This document shows positions 52,514-60,797 of a stretch of DNA of 64,000 bases, piece by piece. The translations under genes and the position numbers were made by a program. The DNA is from Sulfuricaulis sp. (lineage in GTDB: Bacteria > Pseudomonadota > Gammaproteobacteria > Acidiferrobacterales > Sulfurifustaceae). Within the stretch, counting starts at the first letter, position 1; each line of letters begins with the position of its first letter. The stretch spans positions 1 to 64,000 of the forward strand of contig NZ_JANLGY010000013.1 in NCBI RefSeq assembly GCF_024653915.1. Direction: 5' to 3'. The notes below the pieces were generated by a model. That model saw only the letters and a list, made by a program, of their open reading frames with translations. It searched no databases and was not told the DNA's origin.

Positions 52514-52595
52514 AAACCGCCAAGTCGCCAAGGCGCCAAGAAAGGCGGTTTTTTTCAACAGTAAAAACTTGGCGTTCTTGGCGTCTTGGCGGTTA
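52514..52595. repeat. Intergenic palindromic repeat, CGCCAAG family
   Basis: The left arm AAACCGCCAAGTCGCCAAGG then CGCCAAGAAA faces the right arm ACTTGGCGTTCTTGGCG then TCTTGGCGGTT, i.e. three CGCCAAG units in each arm. It lies between tctA and the kinase-like gene. Confidence 0.87.
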
Positions 52596-52644
52596 AATTT
52601 CTTTTAGGGGTTCCAATTCTTAAGCGGTTCTGAGGAGAAATGCC

Positions 52645-53478
52645 ATGCCGGTAATCGCCATGAATCAGGAAATGGGCTCGCAGGGAAAGTTCGTCGCCGA
52701 GAAGCTCGCCGAAGAGCTGGGCCTGGATATCGTGCGCCACGAGATCATTGATCACGTGGCCGAGAAGATGCACGTGCGCAAGAGCATGTTGCAACGCTTC
52801 CTCCAGGGCAAAGCCGGTTTGCTGGAACGCTGGGGCACGGATGAGGCCAGCCTGGCACTGTTCAAGGTCGAGGAAATTCTCGAGCTGGCGGCCAAGGGCA
52901 ACGTCATCATTCGCGGCTGGGGCGCCACCCACGTCCTGCGCCCCATCCCGCATATCCCGTGCGTGCGTGTGGGCGCGCCGTTCGCCACGCGCCTCAAGTG
53001 GGTCATGAATTCGCTCGGAACGTTTGACGAGGATATGGTGGCCGAGGAGATTCGTCACAGCGACGCGGCGCACCGCGCCAACATGCAGCACCAGTTCGGC
53101 GTGGGCTGGGGCGAACCCATGCAGTACGACATCACGCTCAACACCGAGCGCCTGTCAGTGGCAACCTGCGTCGAGATGATCAAGGAACTGTTGAAGCGAC
53201 CCGAGTTCAAGGAAACGCCGAAGTCACGCGCCGTGCTCTCCAACCTGACGCTCGAATACCGCGTGCGCGCGGCCGTGCGTGCCAGCCCCAAGACCCCTGA
53301 CGTCAAGATCTCGATTAGCGCCGACAGCGGCAAGGTGACGATGGAGGGTATTGCCGCCAGCACCGAGGAGCGTCACGCCATTGCCGAAGTCGTGAAGCAT
53401 GTTTCCGGGGTGAAGAGCGTGGATAACAAGCTCAAAACCATGAAGTACACCAAGATGTTTCCCTCGTCCAAAACCTAG
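52645..53478 (+). CDS. Cytidylate kinase-like protein with C-terminal BON domain
   Basis: A 277-residue protein. Residues about 1-185 resemble the cytidylate kinase-like family (VIAMNQEMGSQGKFVAEKLAEELGLDIVRHEIIDHVAE, VIIRGWGATHVL, CVRVGAPFATRL, YDITLNTERLSV). The P-loop-like EMGSQGK is degenerate compared with GxxGxGKS/T. Residues about 200-268 are a BON domain (RVRAAVRASPKTPDVKISISADSGKVTMEGIAAS, VSGVKSVDNKL), usually found in periplasmic lipid-binding proteins. There is no signal peptide, so both parts are probably cytoplasmic. The function is unknown. Confidence 0.78.
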   Translation: MPVIAMNQEMGSQGKFVAEKLAEELGLDIVRHEIIDHVAEKMHVRKSMLQRFLQGKAGLLERWGTDEASLALFKVEEILELAAKGNVIIRGWGATHVLRPIPHIPCVRVGAPFATRLKWVMNSLGTFDEDMVAEEIRHSDAAHRANMQHQFGVGWGEPMQYDITLNTERLSVATCVEMIKELLKRPEFKETPKSRAVLSNLTLEYRVRAAVRASPKTPDVKISISADSGKVTMEGIAASTEERHAIAEVVKHVSGVKSVDNKLKTMKYTKMFPSSKT

Positions 53479-53567
53479 GTGTGCGCTGAGGCAGTGCTCC
53501 TCCCATTGTAGCGGGAGCTCTGCCCCCAGTATTGGGCTCCACTTTCTGCCACTTGAAGATCGGCGGC

Positions 53568-53933
53568 ATGGCAGTTCAAGATAGCGAAATGATTCGACTG
53601 ACGAGAGCATTAAACGCCTGGGGGACTTCTGATTTTGAAGGCGTCCTCAAGGAAGAAATTGCGCAAATGGATGCAGAGCAACTTCCCTTGCAACAGGGAT
53701 TGTCTGCGGGCAGCTCTGTTGTTGACGGTCAGCGCCAGACGATGATTATCGGTGTTTCCGAGGCCGCCGGTTTTATCCGCGTGAAGGCCGGTATTTTTTA
53801 TTCAGGAATAATCGGGGGTTGCAGTTGTGCCGATGACCCCACGCCCGTCAATGAAGAAAACGAGTACTGCGTAGTACAATTTGACATCAACAAGCAAACG
53901 GCCGAGACGACCGTCGCGCTTCTGGCAGAATAG
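53568..53933 (+). CDS. Hypothetical protein, 121 aa
   Basis: A small soluble acidic protein with no recognised family. It has a helical N-terminus ([26 protein letters not shown]), then a beta-rich part with a Cys pair GGCSCADDP and the ending [19 protein letters not shown]. It looks coding: the composition matches its neighbours and the stop lies 13 bp before the yebC start. The start is uncertain: ATG 53568 or 53532 in the same frame, both with weak ribosome sites. Confidence 0.65.
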   Translation: MAVQDSEMIRLTRALNAWGTSDFEGVLKEEIAQMDAEQLPLQQGLSAGSSVVDGQRQTMIIGVSEAAGFIRVKAGIFYSGIIGGCSCADDPTPVNEENEYCVVQFDINKQTAETTVALLAE

Positions 53934-53946
53934 CGGGGATGTAAAC

Positions 53947-54648
53947 ATGGGCGCGCAGTGGAAAACAAAAAACAAAGAAGTGGCGGCCAACGCCAAGGGC
54001 CGCATCTTCACCAAGTTATCCCGGGAAATCATGGTGGCCGCACGCGCGGGCGCCGACCCAGACATGAATCCGCGATTGCGTCTGGCGGTGGAGCAGGCGA
54101 AAAAGGCCTCCATGCCCAAAGACACCGTCGAGCGCGCCATCAAAAAGGGCGCCGGTTTGCTTGACGCCGGGGTGAGCTTCGAGAAGCTCACTTACGAAGG
54201 TTTTGCGCCGCACAAGGTTCCCGTGATTGTTGAGTGCCTGACGGACAACGTGAACCGCACGGTCACCAATATTCGCATCCTGTTTCGCAAAGGGCAGCTC
54301 GGCAACTCGGGATCGGTTGCCTGGGATTTTGACTATCTCGGGATGATTGAAGCCAGCCCAGCATCCGCCGGAGCGGACGCGGAGTCCGCCGCCATTGAAG
54401 CCGGCGCCCGTGATCTGGAGCCCGGCGAAAATGGCGCCACGCTGTTTCTGACCGAACCAACAGATCTGGATGCGGTGTCGCGTGCCTTGCCGAAGCATGG
54501 ATTTGTCGTGCAGTCGGCCCAATTGGGTTACCGACCCAAGAATCCCGTGACACTAGGGGACGCGGAGCGTGCCGAAGTCGAGGCGTTTCTGGAAGCGGTC
54601 GATGCCGATGATGATGTGCAAAAAGTATTTCCGGGGCTGGCCGGTTAG
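53947..54648 (+). CDS. yebC: YebC/PmpR family (DUF28) protein
   Basis: A 233-residue protein. It has [75 protein letters not shown] and [14 protein letters not shown], the three-domain YebC fold. The family acts on transcription or on ribosomes stalled at proline stretches. It begins GAQWK where most YebC begin AGHSKW, marking a divergent (YeeN-like) branch. ATG 53947 is chosen because the conserved N-terminus starts there. Confidence 0.9.
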   Translation: MGAQWKTKNKEVAANAKGRIFTKLSREIMVAARAGADPDMNPRLRLAVEQAKKASMPKDTVERAIKKGAGLLDAGVSFEKLTYEGFAPHKVPVIVECLTDNVNRTVTNIRILFRKGQLGNSGSVAWDFDYLGMIEASPASAGADAESAAIEAGARDLEPGENGATLFLTEPTDLDAVSRALPKHGFVVQSAQLGYRPKNPVTLGDAERAEVEAFLEAVDADDDVQKVFPGLAG

Positions 54649-54857
54649 AATCAGATTTATTTCAGCTTGCCTTTTTTCTCGTTCCTTTCTTGGTCCGCTT
54701 CTGACCCAAAGCAGACATCTAAGCGACCAGACCCCGTCGGAGGGTCTTATGGCCATGCCGTTTTTCGTCAGATAACTCACGCTATTTCGTCGAATTCACC
54801 GGCGCGGCCATGTCGTAATCTGGCAAATTAGTAAGTGTTTTCAATGCCGAGATGCAC
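54649..54857. other. Spacer between yebC and the sigma-54 promoter
   Basis: No gene was recognised. It includes a pyrimidine-rich stretch (CCTTTTTTCTCGTTCCTTTC) that may end yebC transcription, and TTCTGACCCAAAGCAGACAT, which reads like a relic of a repeated element. Confidence 0.45.
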
Positions 54858-54873
54858 TGGCCCGAATTATGCA
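54858..54873 (+). promoter_or_regulatory. Sigma-54 promoter candidate
   Basis: TGGCCCGAATTATGCA fits TGGCACG-N4-TTGCA with two mismatches and keeps the invariant GG (-24) and GC (-12) at the right spacing. The predicted transcript would start near 54884, just before the riboswitch. Confidence 0.6.
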
Positions 54874-54895
54874 CGTTTTGCATGAGGTATTCGTG

Positions 54896-54985
54896 TTTCG
54901 TTACAAGGGCAAACCATCCGAAAGGATGGGACGCAAAGCCACCTGCCTGGGGTCGCAAGACGACGGTAGAGGGGCCGCAGAAGGG
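54896..54985 (+). ncRNA. c-di-GMP-I (GEMM-I) riboswitch
   Basis: The core AGGGCAAACC-ATCC-GAAA-GGAT-GGGACGCAAAGCC matches the GEMM-I P2 arm almost base for base, including the GAAA tetraloop and the GACGCAAAGCC junction. The second arm runs CTGCC...GACGGTAG and then GGGGCC, which can close with upstream bases. It senses c-di-GMP in the nascent mRNA. It lies about 200 nt before the membrane protein gene at 55188. I see no clear terminator or sequestered ribosome site, so the direction of control is open. Confidence 0.92.
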
Positions 54986-55187
54986 GCACTCGGTTTCTGC
55001 AAGGACCGGTGGCGTACGCACAACGGTGCCGCGTCATCCCGGCGAGTCTTCTGCCGGCCTGTTTCTCTGTCCCTCGTTACCCCCTGCATGTGTGCCCAGT
55101 GGTCGTTACCGGCTGCCGCTTCGGTGCGCCCTGACTGACGCTACACGAAGCCGCTGTCAAACAGACGTTCAATCGGGGGTGATTTCC

Positions 55188-55640
55188 ATGCGCAGGCTGC
55201 AAGCGATCGCAGAGGTAAGACGGATGTACGCAGATCCTTATACCCGTGCCGTCACGCGTTGGCAGCGACTCGCTGCCGGCATGACCGGGTTCAGTCTCTT
55301 CACCTCCGTGGCGGTATTTATCGCCTGTGCGTTGCCGGTCTTGATCGGAATGCTCGGGCCCGAAGCCGCAGTGGCGGCATTGACGAAGACAGCGCTGTTT
55401 CTCACGATCGTTGAATACAAGAATTGGATATTCTGGATCTCGGGGTTGCTGCTCCTGCTGGCGGCCCTGGCTGTGTGGAACGCCCGCTACCCGCGCACGC
55501 TCGATCCGGATATTACGCGACAGTGCCGGAGGGTACGGCACTTGTACCGGTGGATGCTGAGAATCTCGACCGGGCTCTGGCTCGCCGGCATCTTGAGCGT
55601 TTACCTCGTGATACCGGTGCGCGTGGCGCTCGGATGGTGA
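55188..55640 (+). CDS. Riboswitch-controlled hypothetical inner-membrane protein
   Basis: A 150-residue protein. The ATG at 55188 is preceded by GGGGGTGA. It has a basic N-terminus (MRRLQAIAEVRRMYADPYTRAVTRWQRL) and three predicted helices (about 31-55, 81-100 and 120-145), with a cytoplasmic loop containing YPRTLDPDITRQCRR. The family was not recognised. Its place behind a c-di-GMP riboswitch and before two PilZ genes suggests a role in c-di-GMP-dependent surface behaviour. The frame is open further upstream through the riboswitch, which I take as chance. Confidence 0.75.
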   Translation: MRRLQAIAEVRRMYADPYTRAVTRWQRLAAGMTGFSLFTSVAVFIACALPVLIGMLGPEAAVAALTKTALFLTIVEYKNWIFWISGLLLLLAALAVWNARYPRTLDPDITRQCRRVRHLYRWMLRISTGLWLAGILSVYLVIPVRVALGW

Positions 55641-55691
55641 AACCGCCACGGCGCATGTTCATTACCCCGCTCAATATGTTGGGAGTTCGTC

Positions 55692-55808
55692 ATGAAAAAA
55701 GTTGCCCTTACTGGCGAGAATCACGCGTGTCAACCCATTGCTATAGCCGCCAAAAGCAAGATTGAAGGGGATATATACGTATACGGGCAGGGTCGCCCAC
55801 AACCATGA
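55692..55808 (+). CDS. Small protein (38 aa) upstream of the PilZ pair
   Basis: The frame starts MKKVALTGENHACQP and ends VYGQGRPQP. It has a ribosome site GGGAG six bases before the ATG, and its stop overlaps an ATG of the following PilZ frame (ATGA at 55805). These features suggest a real, translated leader or small protein. It has no membrane segment and no recognised family. Confidence 0.45.
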   Translation: MKKVALTGENHACQPIAIAAKSKIEGDIYVYGQGRPQP

Positions 55809-55819
55809 GGATTATCAGC

Positions 55820-56200
55820 ATGCCAGCCAAACAGTCGAAGTTGAATCCCGCGGAACGTCGTCGCGCCCCGCGCGAGGTGGTGACGCCGAATCCGAAAGAA
55901 AAGTTGCAGCTCTACACGTCGTATCGATGCCTCGATGTGACCCAGATACGCGACATTTCACCGTTTGGCATCGCCCTTCAGTTGAAGGACACCATCGATG
56001 ATGATGCACCGGTCCGGTTGAGGTACACCTGCGATGGTATGCAGATCGAGGTCTCGGGAACGGTTATCTGGAGAAAGGTCGTAAGATTGCCCGAGCCCAA
56101 TCCATTTGCGGCATACGGTTGCTGGGTGGGTATTTTTTTGCACCCCAGCGACATCGATGCGAACTTCGCGCTTTACCAGGCGATCATGGGCGGGGCATGA
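55820..56200 (+). CDS. PilZ domain protein 1
   Basis: A protein of about 126 residues made of one PilZ domain. The c-di-GMP-binding motif is RRRAPREV (RxxxR) near residue 15 and RDISPFG (D/NxSxxG) near residue 47. The end is CWVGIFLHPSDIDANFALY. The start at ATG 55820 (MPAKQ) has GAGGA eight bases upstream; an ATG at 55805 in the same frame is the alternative. It probably binds c-di-GMP and signals to a partner. A paralogue follows directly. Confidence 0.85.
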   Translation: MPAKQSKLNPAERRRAPREVVTPNPKEKLQLYTSYRCLDVTQIRDISPFGIALQLKDTIDDDAPVRLRYTCDGMQIEVSGTVIWRKVVRLPEPNPFAAYGCWVGIFLHPSDIDANFALYQAIMGGA

Positions 56201-56223
56201 GGACCATCATGAGGATTATCAGC

Positions 56224-56646
56224 ATGCCAGCCAAACAGCCGAAGCCGAATCCCGCGGAACGTCGTATTGCCAAGCGCGAAGTGTTGGTGCAGCAGCCAAA
56301 GGGCACACTGCAACTCCACATCGAAAATCGATGCCTCGATATCGATCGGATACGTGACATCTCGCCATTTGGGGTTTGTCTTAAGCTGAAAGCCGTCGTC
56401 GATAAGGGTGCGCAAGTCCGGCTGAAGTACAGCTATCACGGTACCCAGATCGAGGTTTTGGGGACGGCCGTATGGGGAAAAGCCGCAAAATCGCCGTACC
56501 CGAATTCACTCGATACGCTTGGTTGGTGGGTCGGCATTTTTCTGCACCCTAGCAGCATGGATGCGAACTTCGCGCTTTACCGGACGATCGTGGAAGGTCG
56601 GAATGACGGGCTGCTCGACGAGTCGGGTAACGCCTTCTATTGGTAA
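56224..56646 (+). CDS. PilZ domain protein 2 (tandem paralogue)
   Basis: A protein of about 140 residues with one PilZ domain: ERRIAKREV (RxxxR, with Lys before Arg) and RDISPFG. The middle is YHGTQIEVLGTAVWGKA and the end WWVGIFLHPSSMDANFALY. The first 30 bases, including the GAGGATTATCAGC leader, are nearly identical to those of the gene before it, so this is a recent tandem duplication that copied the translation start. It has about 15 extra C-terminal residues (NDGLLDESGNAFYW). Confidence 0.85.
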   Translation: MPAKQPKPNPAERRIAKREVLVQQPKGTLQLHIENRCLDIDRIRDISPFGVCLKLKAVVDKGAQVRLKYSYHGTQIEVLGTAVWGKAAKSPYPNSLDTLGWWVGIFLHPSSMDANFALYRTIVEGRNDGLLDESGNAFYW

Positions 56647-57134
56647 CGAATGAAGCACAGCCGCACAGCCTGATGGCGCGGCATGATCGGCTAACGTCAA
56701 CCCGTGTCAAAACGTTAATCCGGACAAGCTAGTCCACGTGATTCAGGAGAACCATCTTGCCAATGACTCATCGTAAAGTAAAAAGGGACGGAGTGAGGTG
56801 TACTGCGCCCCTCAGCTTAAACGGTTTACCAAGAACGGCTGCTATTGGCCTATTGTGTTGAAAAACTCGAAAATCTTCAGAGCCGTTTTTTCGTCATCAT
56901 TGATTTCTGTCGGATGTTTGAAGTTATTACAATACCTAAGCTCACGGGAGGCTTCTCGCGGCGAAATCGCAGCGACACTACTATCCCCCCATTCGTCCGA
57001 GAAGATAATTCGCTGACGGGGCTAATATTTTCGGGCCTCGATCAACAATGGAGTTTTTCAACAGAATAGGCCGAAAGCGGACACTGCCCAATACAGAAGA
57101 GGTTGCCTAGCGATGTATTGCTGCCGTGTTTGAT
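56647..57134. other. Gene-free region holding a MITE-like element
   Basis: About 490 bp with no convincing gene. Open frames at 56798 and 56845 overlap the mobile element and have no conserved features. Besides the inverted-repeat element at 56847-57072, nothing was recognised. Confidence 0.6.
56847..57072. mobile_element. MITE or IS remnant with 22-bp terminal inverted repeats
   Basis: GGCCTATTGTGTTGAAAAAC (from 56847, arm 22 bp) and its inverse ending at 57072 match at 21 of 22 positions and delimit 226 bp with no transposase. The TTGAAAAACTC end type resembles termini seen on IS elements. No target-site duplication is evident. Confidence 0.7.
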
Positions 57135-58145
57135 TCAGCCGATTTTCTCCACTCTCAGTTTCCCTTTCTCCTCACCTAAAGTTTTCGCGAGCAGCTTGAC
57201 GCAGGCATAAACCGAATCGATATGCGGCGTTGGGGTCTTGGTGAGCCTGCCCAGTTCGATCACGGCGCCGACCAGGGCGTCGATCTCGATGGCGCGGCCG
57301 ATCTCGATGTCCTGCAACATGGAAGTCTTGTGCTTGCCGACTTTTTCCGCGCCGGCGATGCGCTTTTCCAGGGACACGCGGAACTCGACGCCAAGCTTGT
57401 TCGCGATGGTTTGCGCTTCGGTCATCATGTTGGCGGCGAGCTGGCGCGTCAGCGGGAATTGGCAGATGTCCACCAGCGTGGAATGGGTCAGGGCGCTGAT
57501 GGGGTTGAAGCTGAGATTGCCCCAGAGCTTGAGCCAGATTTCCGCGCGGATATCTTTCAAAATCGGTGATTTAAATCCCGCTTTGGTGAACGTCGCCGTG
57601 ATGTTTTTGACGCGCTCGCTCTCGGAGCCGTCCAGCTCGCCCACCGGGAAGCGGTTGCCTTCGATCAGTTTGATCACTCCCGGGGATTCGATCTCGGCCG
57701 CGGGAAAGACCACGCAGCCGAGGATGCGATCGACCTCGATGCTGGCCATGAGGTTGCCGTTGGGATCTACGGTCTCGACGCGCCGGCCTTCGAATTCACC
57801 GCCGTGCTTCTGAAAATACCACCAGGGAATGCCGTTCTGGGTCGTGACCACGATGGTCGTATCGTGGAACAGGCTGGGAATTTCCTTTGCCATGGGCTCG
57901 ACCTGATGCGCCTTGAGCGCCAGGATCACGACGTCCTGTTTGCCGGCCTCGCTCAGCTTGTTCGTCGCTTTGACGTTCTTCGCCACGTGTTCGCTGCCGT
58001 CTTCCTCGATCAGCTTCAGGCCGTTCTTTTTCATGGCCTCGAGATGCGCACCGCGCGCGATCAGCGTGACTTCTTCGCCCGCGAGCGCGAGTTTGGCGCC
58101 CATCAAACCGCCGATAGCGCCGGCGCCGACGATGCAGATCTTCAT
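57135..58145 (-). CDS. 2-dehydropantoate 2-reductase family protein
   Basis: A 336-residue PanE/ApbA-type NAD(P)-dependent reductase. The N-terminal MKICIVGAGAIGGLMGAKLALAGEEVTLIARG is the nucleotide site. It also has ILALKAHQVEPMAKEIPSL, TTQNGIPWW, a catalytic Lys/Asn region IWLKLWGNLSFNPISALT and HKTSMLQDIEIGRAIEIDALVGAVIELG. Because it stands among C2/C3 acid genes, it may reduce another 2-keto acid instead of ketopantoate. Confidence 0.85.
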   Translation of the reverse strand: MKICIVGAGAIGGLMGAKLALAGEEVTLIARGAHLEAMKKNGLKLIEEDGSEHVAKNVKATNKLSEAGKQDVVILALKAHQVEPMAKEIPSLFHDTTIVVTTQNGIPWWYFQKHGGEFEGRRVETVDPNGNLMASIEVDRILGCVVFPAAEIESPGVIKLIEGNRFPVGELDGSESERVKNITATFTKAGFKSPILKDIRAEIWLKLWGNLSFNPISALTHSTLVDICQFPLTRQLAANMMTEAQTIANKLGVEFRVSLEKRIAGAEKVGKHKTSMLQDIEIGRAIEIDALVGAVIELGRLTKTPTPHIDSVYACVKLLAKTLGEEKGKLRVEKIG

Positions 58146-58170
58146 GAGTCAAACCTCCAAATGAATGTAT

Positions 58171-58267
58171 TCGAACCACGGGGGGCACGGGGAAAAACTT
58201 TAAGGGGTAAAAATGGACATCTCTGTTTTCCTGGCATTTATTCTTCCCCGTGTTCCCCGTGGTTTAA
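58171..58267. repeat. Intergenic palindromic repeat, CCACGGGG family, full copy
   Basis: The left arm GAACCACGGGGGGCACGGGG faces the right arm TTCCCCGTGTTCCCCGTGG. The interior resembles the copy at 19121. It lies between the FAH-family and PanE-like genes. Confidence 0.85.
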
Positions 58268-58278
58268 GACGTAGTCCT

Positions 58279-59043
58279 TCATTTATATTCGTTGGACAGC
58301 GTGCCGATGCCGTCAATAATGACCTCGACCTTGCTGCCCGGTTTCATGGAGCCGACGCCCACGGACGTGCCGCAGGAGATGACATCGCCGGGATTCAGCG
58401 TCATGTCGCGCGAGATCAGGCTCACGATCTGCGCCGGTTTGAAGATCATGTCGCTCACCGGGTAATTCTGGCGCTCCTTCCCGTCCAGCAGGGTTTTCAC
58501 GCTGAGATCGAGTGGATTCACCTCGGTGGCGATTACCGGCCCGAACACGCCGAAGGTGTCAAAACCCTTGGCTCGCGTCCACTGGGCGAAGGTCGGGTCC
58601 TTCTGGATAATCTCGGCGGCGGTGACGTCGTTGGTGCAGGTATAGCCGAAAATATATTTGGCGGCATCGTCCTCGGAAACATTCGAGGCACGCTTGCCGA
58701 TCACGATCCCGAGTTCGCCTTCGTACACGACCTTGCCGGTATAGGACGCCGGCACGCGGATGGTCTGGCCTCCGGCGAGGAAGGAGTTCGGCGCCTTCAA
58801 CAGATACAGGGGTTCGGGTGGTGGCGTCAGGTTCAGCTTGGCCGCGAGCGCATGGAAATTATTCCACAGCGCGAACATTTTTCCGGGCACGCAGGGTGTG
58901 AGCAGCGTCACCTCGGCGAGCGGCACAGTCGTGTCCGTCGCGCGGCTGTCCTCGAACATGTTGCCTTCGTTGATCCGGATGACGCCGTCATGCAGTGTCC
59001 CGAATCCAATTTTCCCGGCGTGTTCGAAACGTATCCAGTGCAT
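58279..59043 (-). CDS. Fumarylacetoacetate hydrolase family protein
   Basis: A 254-residue FAH-family enzyme. It has KMFALWNNFHALAAKLN, KAPNSFLAGGQTIRVP, VVYEGELGIVIGKRA (metal-ligand Glu residues), YTCTNDVTAAEII, FDTFGVFGPVIAT and NPGDVISCGTSVGVGSMKPG. Members hydrolyse C-C bonds or decarboxylate or isomerise 2-oxo acids with Mg2+. The substrate is not predictable; neighbours point to small dicarboxylates. Confidence 0.88.
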   Translation of the reverse strand: MHWIRFEHAGKIGFGTLHDGVIRINEGNMFEDSRATDTTVPLAEVTLLTPCVPGKMFALWNNFHALAAKLNLTPPPEPLYLLKAPNSFLAGGQTIRVPASYTGKVVYEGELGIVIGKRASNVSEDDAAKYIFGYTCTNDVTAAEIIQKDPTFAQWTRAKGFDTFGVFGPVIATEVNPLDLSVKTLLDGKERQNYPVSDMIFKPAQIVSLISRDMTLNPGDVISCGTSVGVGSMKPGSKVEVIIDGIGTLSNEYK

Positions 59044-59208
59044 AAAATTCCCTCCGCCGTGTTATCGTGGCGATCCGTTACTGCTGTGGATCTTGAGACG
59101 TATGCTACCTTTTGGCGCTGCGTGTCGCCAGCCGCATCGTGATTGCACATGATGAAACTGGCAACGCGAACACACCAATGTAAAACGGTATTTCATTAGA
59201 CGAAAACC

Positions 59209-60795
59209 ATGCGCGATAACCAATACCCCGGACGTTCCGTTGTCATGAGCACGCGCGGCATGATCGCCACCAGCCAGCCGATGGCGACGCAGGCGGGGCT
59301 CGCGGTGCTGCAAGCCGGTGGCAACGCCATGGATGCTGCGATCGCGGCGAGCGCGGTGCTGAGTGTCACCGAGCCGCAGGCCACCGGCATCGGCGGCGAT
59401 TGCTTCCTGCTGTATCACGAGGCCAAAACCGGGAAGCTCCACGGGCTCAACGGTAGCGGCCGCGCGCCGGCACGCGCCACACCGGAGGAATTCGAGCGAC
59501 GCGGGCTCATGCAGGTGCCTGAATTCGGCATATTGTCGGTGATCGTGCCCGGTGCCGTGGACGCGTGGTACACGGCGCTGGAACGTTTCGGCACGCGCAG
59601 TCTGGAAGAACTGCTGCAACCGGCCATCGTGTTCGCCGAGGACGGCTATGCGGTCACGCCGGTGGTGGCCAAGGCGTGTCAGAACAATACCGCGGTGCTC
59701 GCGCCACATGCCGAGAGCCGGCGCGATTTCATGGTGGACGGCCATACGCCCGCGGCCGGGACCGTGCATCGTCAGCCCCGGCTCGCCAAGTCGCTGCGCC
59801 GGATCGCGCAGGGCGGACGCGATGCTTTTTATCGCGGCCCCATCGCCGAGGAAATCGTGCACTTCAGCCTGAAGCACGATGGTTTATTCGAGATGGAAGA
59901 TTTTTACGAATACCACTCGGAGTGGGTCGAGCCGATTTCCACGGATTACCGCGGCGTCAGGGTGTACGAGATTCCGCCGAACGGGCAGGGCATCACGGCC
60001 CTGATGACGCTCAATATCCTGGAAAAAGTGAAATTGAGCGGGATGAAGCATCTCAGCGTCGATCACCTGCACATGGTGATCGAGGCCTTCAAGCTGGCCG
60101 TGGCCGAGCGCGATGAATTCGTCGCCGACCCGGCATTTAACAAATTACCCGTAGAAGAAATGTTGTCGAAGGAATTCGCCGCGAAGCAATTTGCGCGCAT
60201 CGATCCACAACGCGCTGCGCGCTACCCCATCGCCCCGGCGGCACGTGCGCACCGCGACACAGTCTATCTCAGCGTGGTGGACCGCGACCGCAACGCCGTG
60301 TCCTTTATTAACAGTCTGTATTATCCCTACGGCAGCGGCGTTGTCGCGGGTGATACCGGCATCATGTTGCAAAACCGCGGCGCCGGTTTTGTGCTGGAGC
60401 CCGGGCATTTCAACTGCATCGCGCCGCGCAAGCGCCCAATGCATACCATCATCCCGGCCATGGCCTACCGCGGCGACGACATTTTGAGCTTTGGTGTGAT
60501 GGGCGGGGAGTATCAGCCCATGGGACATGTGACCGTGCTGACCAACTGGCTCGATTTCGGTATGGATTTGCAAGAGGCGATTGACGCGCCGCGTTTCCAG
60601 CCCGGCGGCGGCGTGGTAGCGCTGGAGCGGCCGGTTCCACAGGAAGTGCTCAAGATGCTGCAGCAGCGCGGTCACGTGGTGGGGCGCACCGAGTTGTCAC
60701 TCGGCGGCGCACAGGCGATTTACGTCGACATGAAAAATGGCGTGCTGTCGGCTGGTTCCGACCCGCGCAAGGACGGCTGCGCGCTGGGTTACTGA
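59209..60795 (+). CDS. Gamma-glutamyltransferase family protein, possibly oxamate amidohydrolase-like
   Basis: A 528-residue Ntn-hydrolase proenzyme. It has GGNAMDAAIAASAVLSVTEPQATGIGGDCFLLY, GAVDAWYTALERFG, the autocleavage/nucleophile Thr in HRDTVYLSVVDRDRNAVSFINSLY (near residue 346), and PRKRPMHTIIPAM. It lacks a signal peptide, unlike classical periplasmic GGT. Its length and cytoplasmic location fit the HpxW branch (oxamate amidohydrolase, yielding oxalate). An oxalate-CoA ligase-like gene next door supports this, but it is inference. Confidence 0.82.
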   Translation: MRDNQYPGRSVVMSTRGMIATSQPMATQAGLAVLQAGGNAMDAAIAASAVLSVTEPQATGIGGDCFLLYHEAKTGKLHGLNGSGRAPARATPEEFERRGLMQVPEFGILSVIVPGAVDAWYTALERFGTRSLEELLQPAIVFAEDGYAVTPVVAKACQNNTAVLAPHAESRRDFMVDGHTPAAGTVHRQPRLAKSLRRIAQGGRDAFYRGPIAEEIVHFSLKHDGLFEMEDFYEYHSEWVEPISTDYRGVRVYEIPPNGQGITALMTLNILEKVKLSGMKHLSVDHLHMVIEAFKLAVAERDEFVADPAFNKLPVEEMLSKEFAAKQFARIDPQRAARYPIAPAARAHRDTVYLSVVDRDRNAVSFINSLYYPYGSGVVAGDTGIMLQNRGAGFVLEPGHFNCIAPRKRPMHTIIPAMAYRGDDILSFGVMGGEYQPMGHVTVLTNWLDFGMDLQEAIDAPRFQPGGGVVALERPVPQEVLKMLQQRGHVVGRTELSLGGAQAIYVDMKNGVLSAGSDPRKDGCALGY

Positions 60796-60797
60796 GA

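Noticed and set aside
54852-55187. N-terminal extension of the membrane protein through the riboswitch
   Set aside because: The frame is open but covers the sigma-54 promoter and the conserved riboswitch, and a good ribosome site precedes ATG 55188.
56798-57069. Two overlapping small genes (72 and 74 codons)
   Set aside because: They run through the MITE-like element and its terminal repeats and show no conserved features or ribosome sites.
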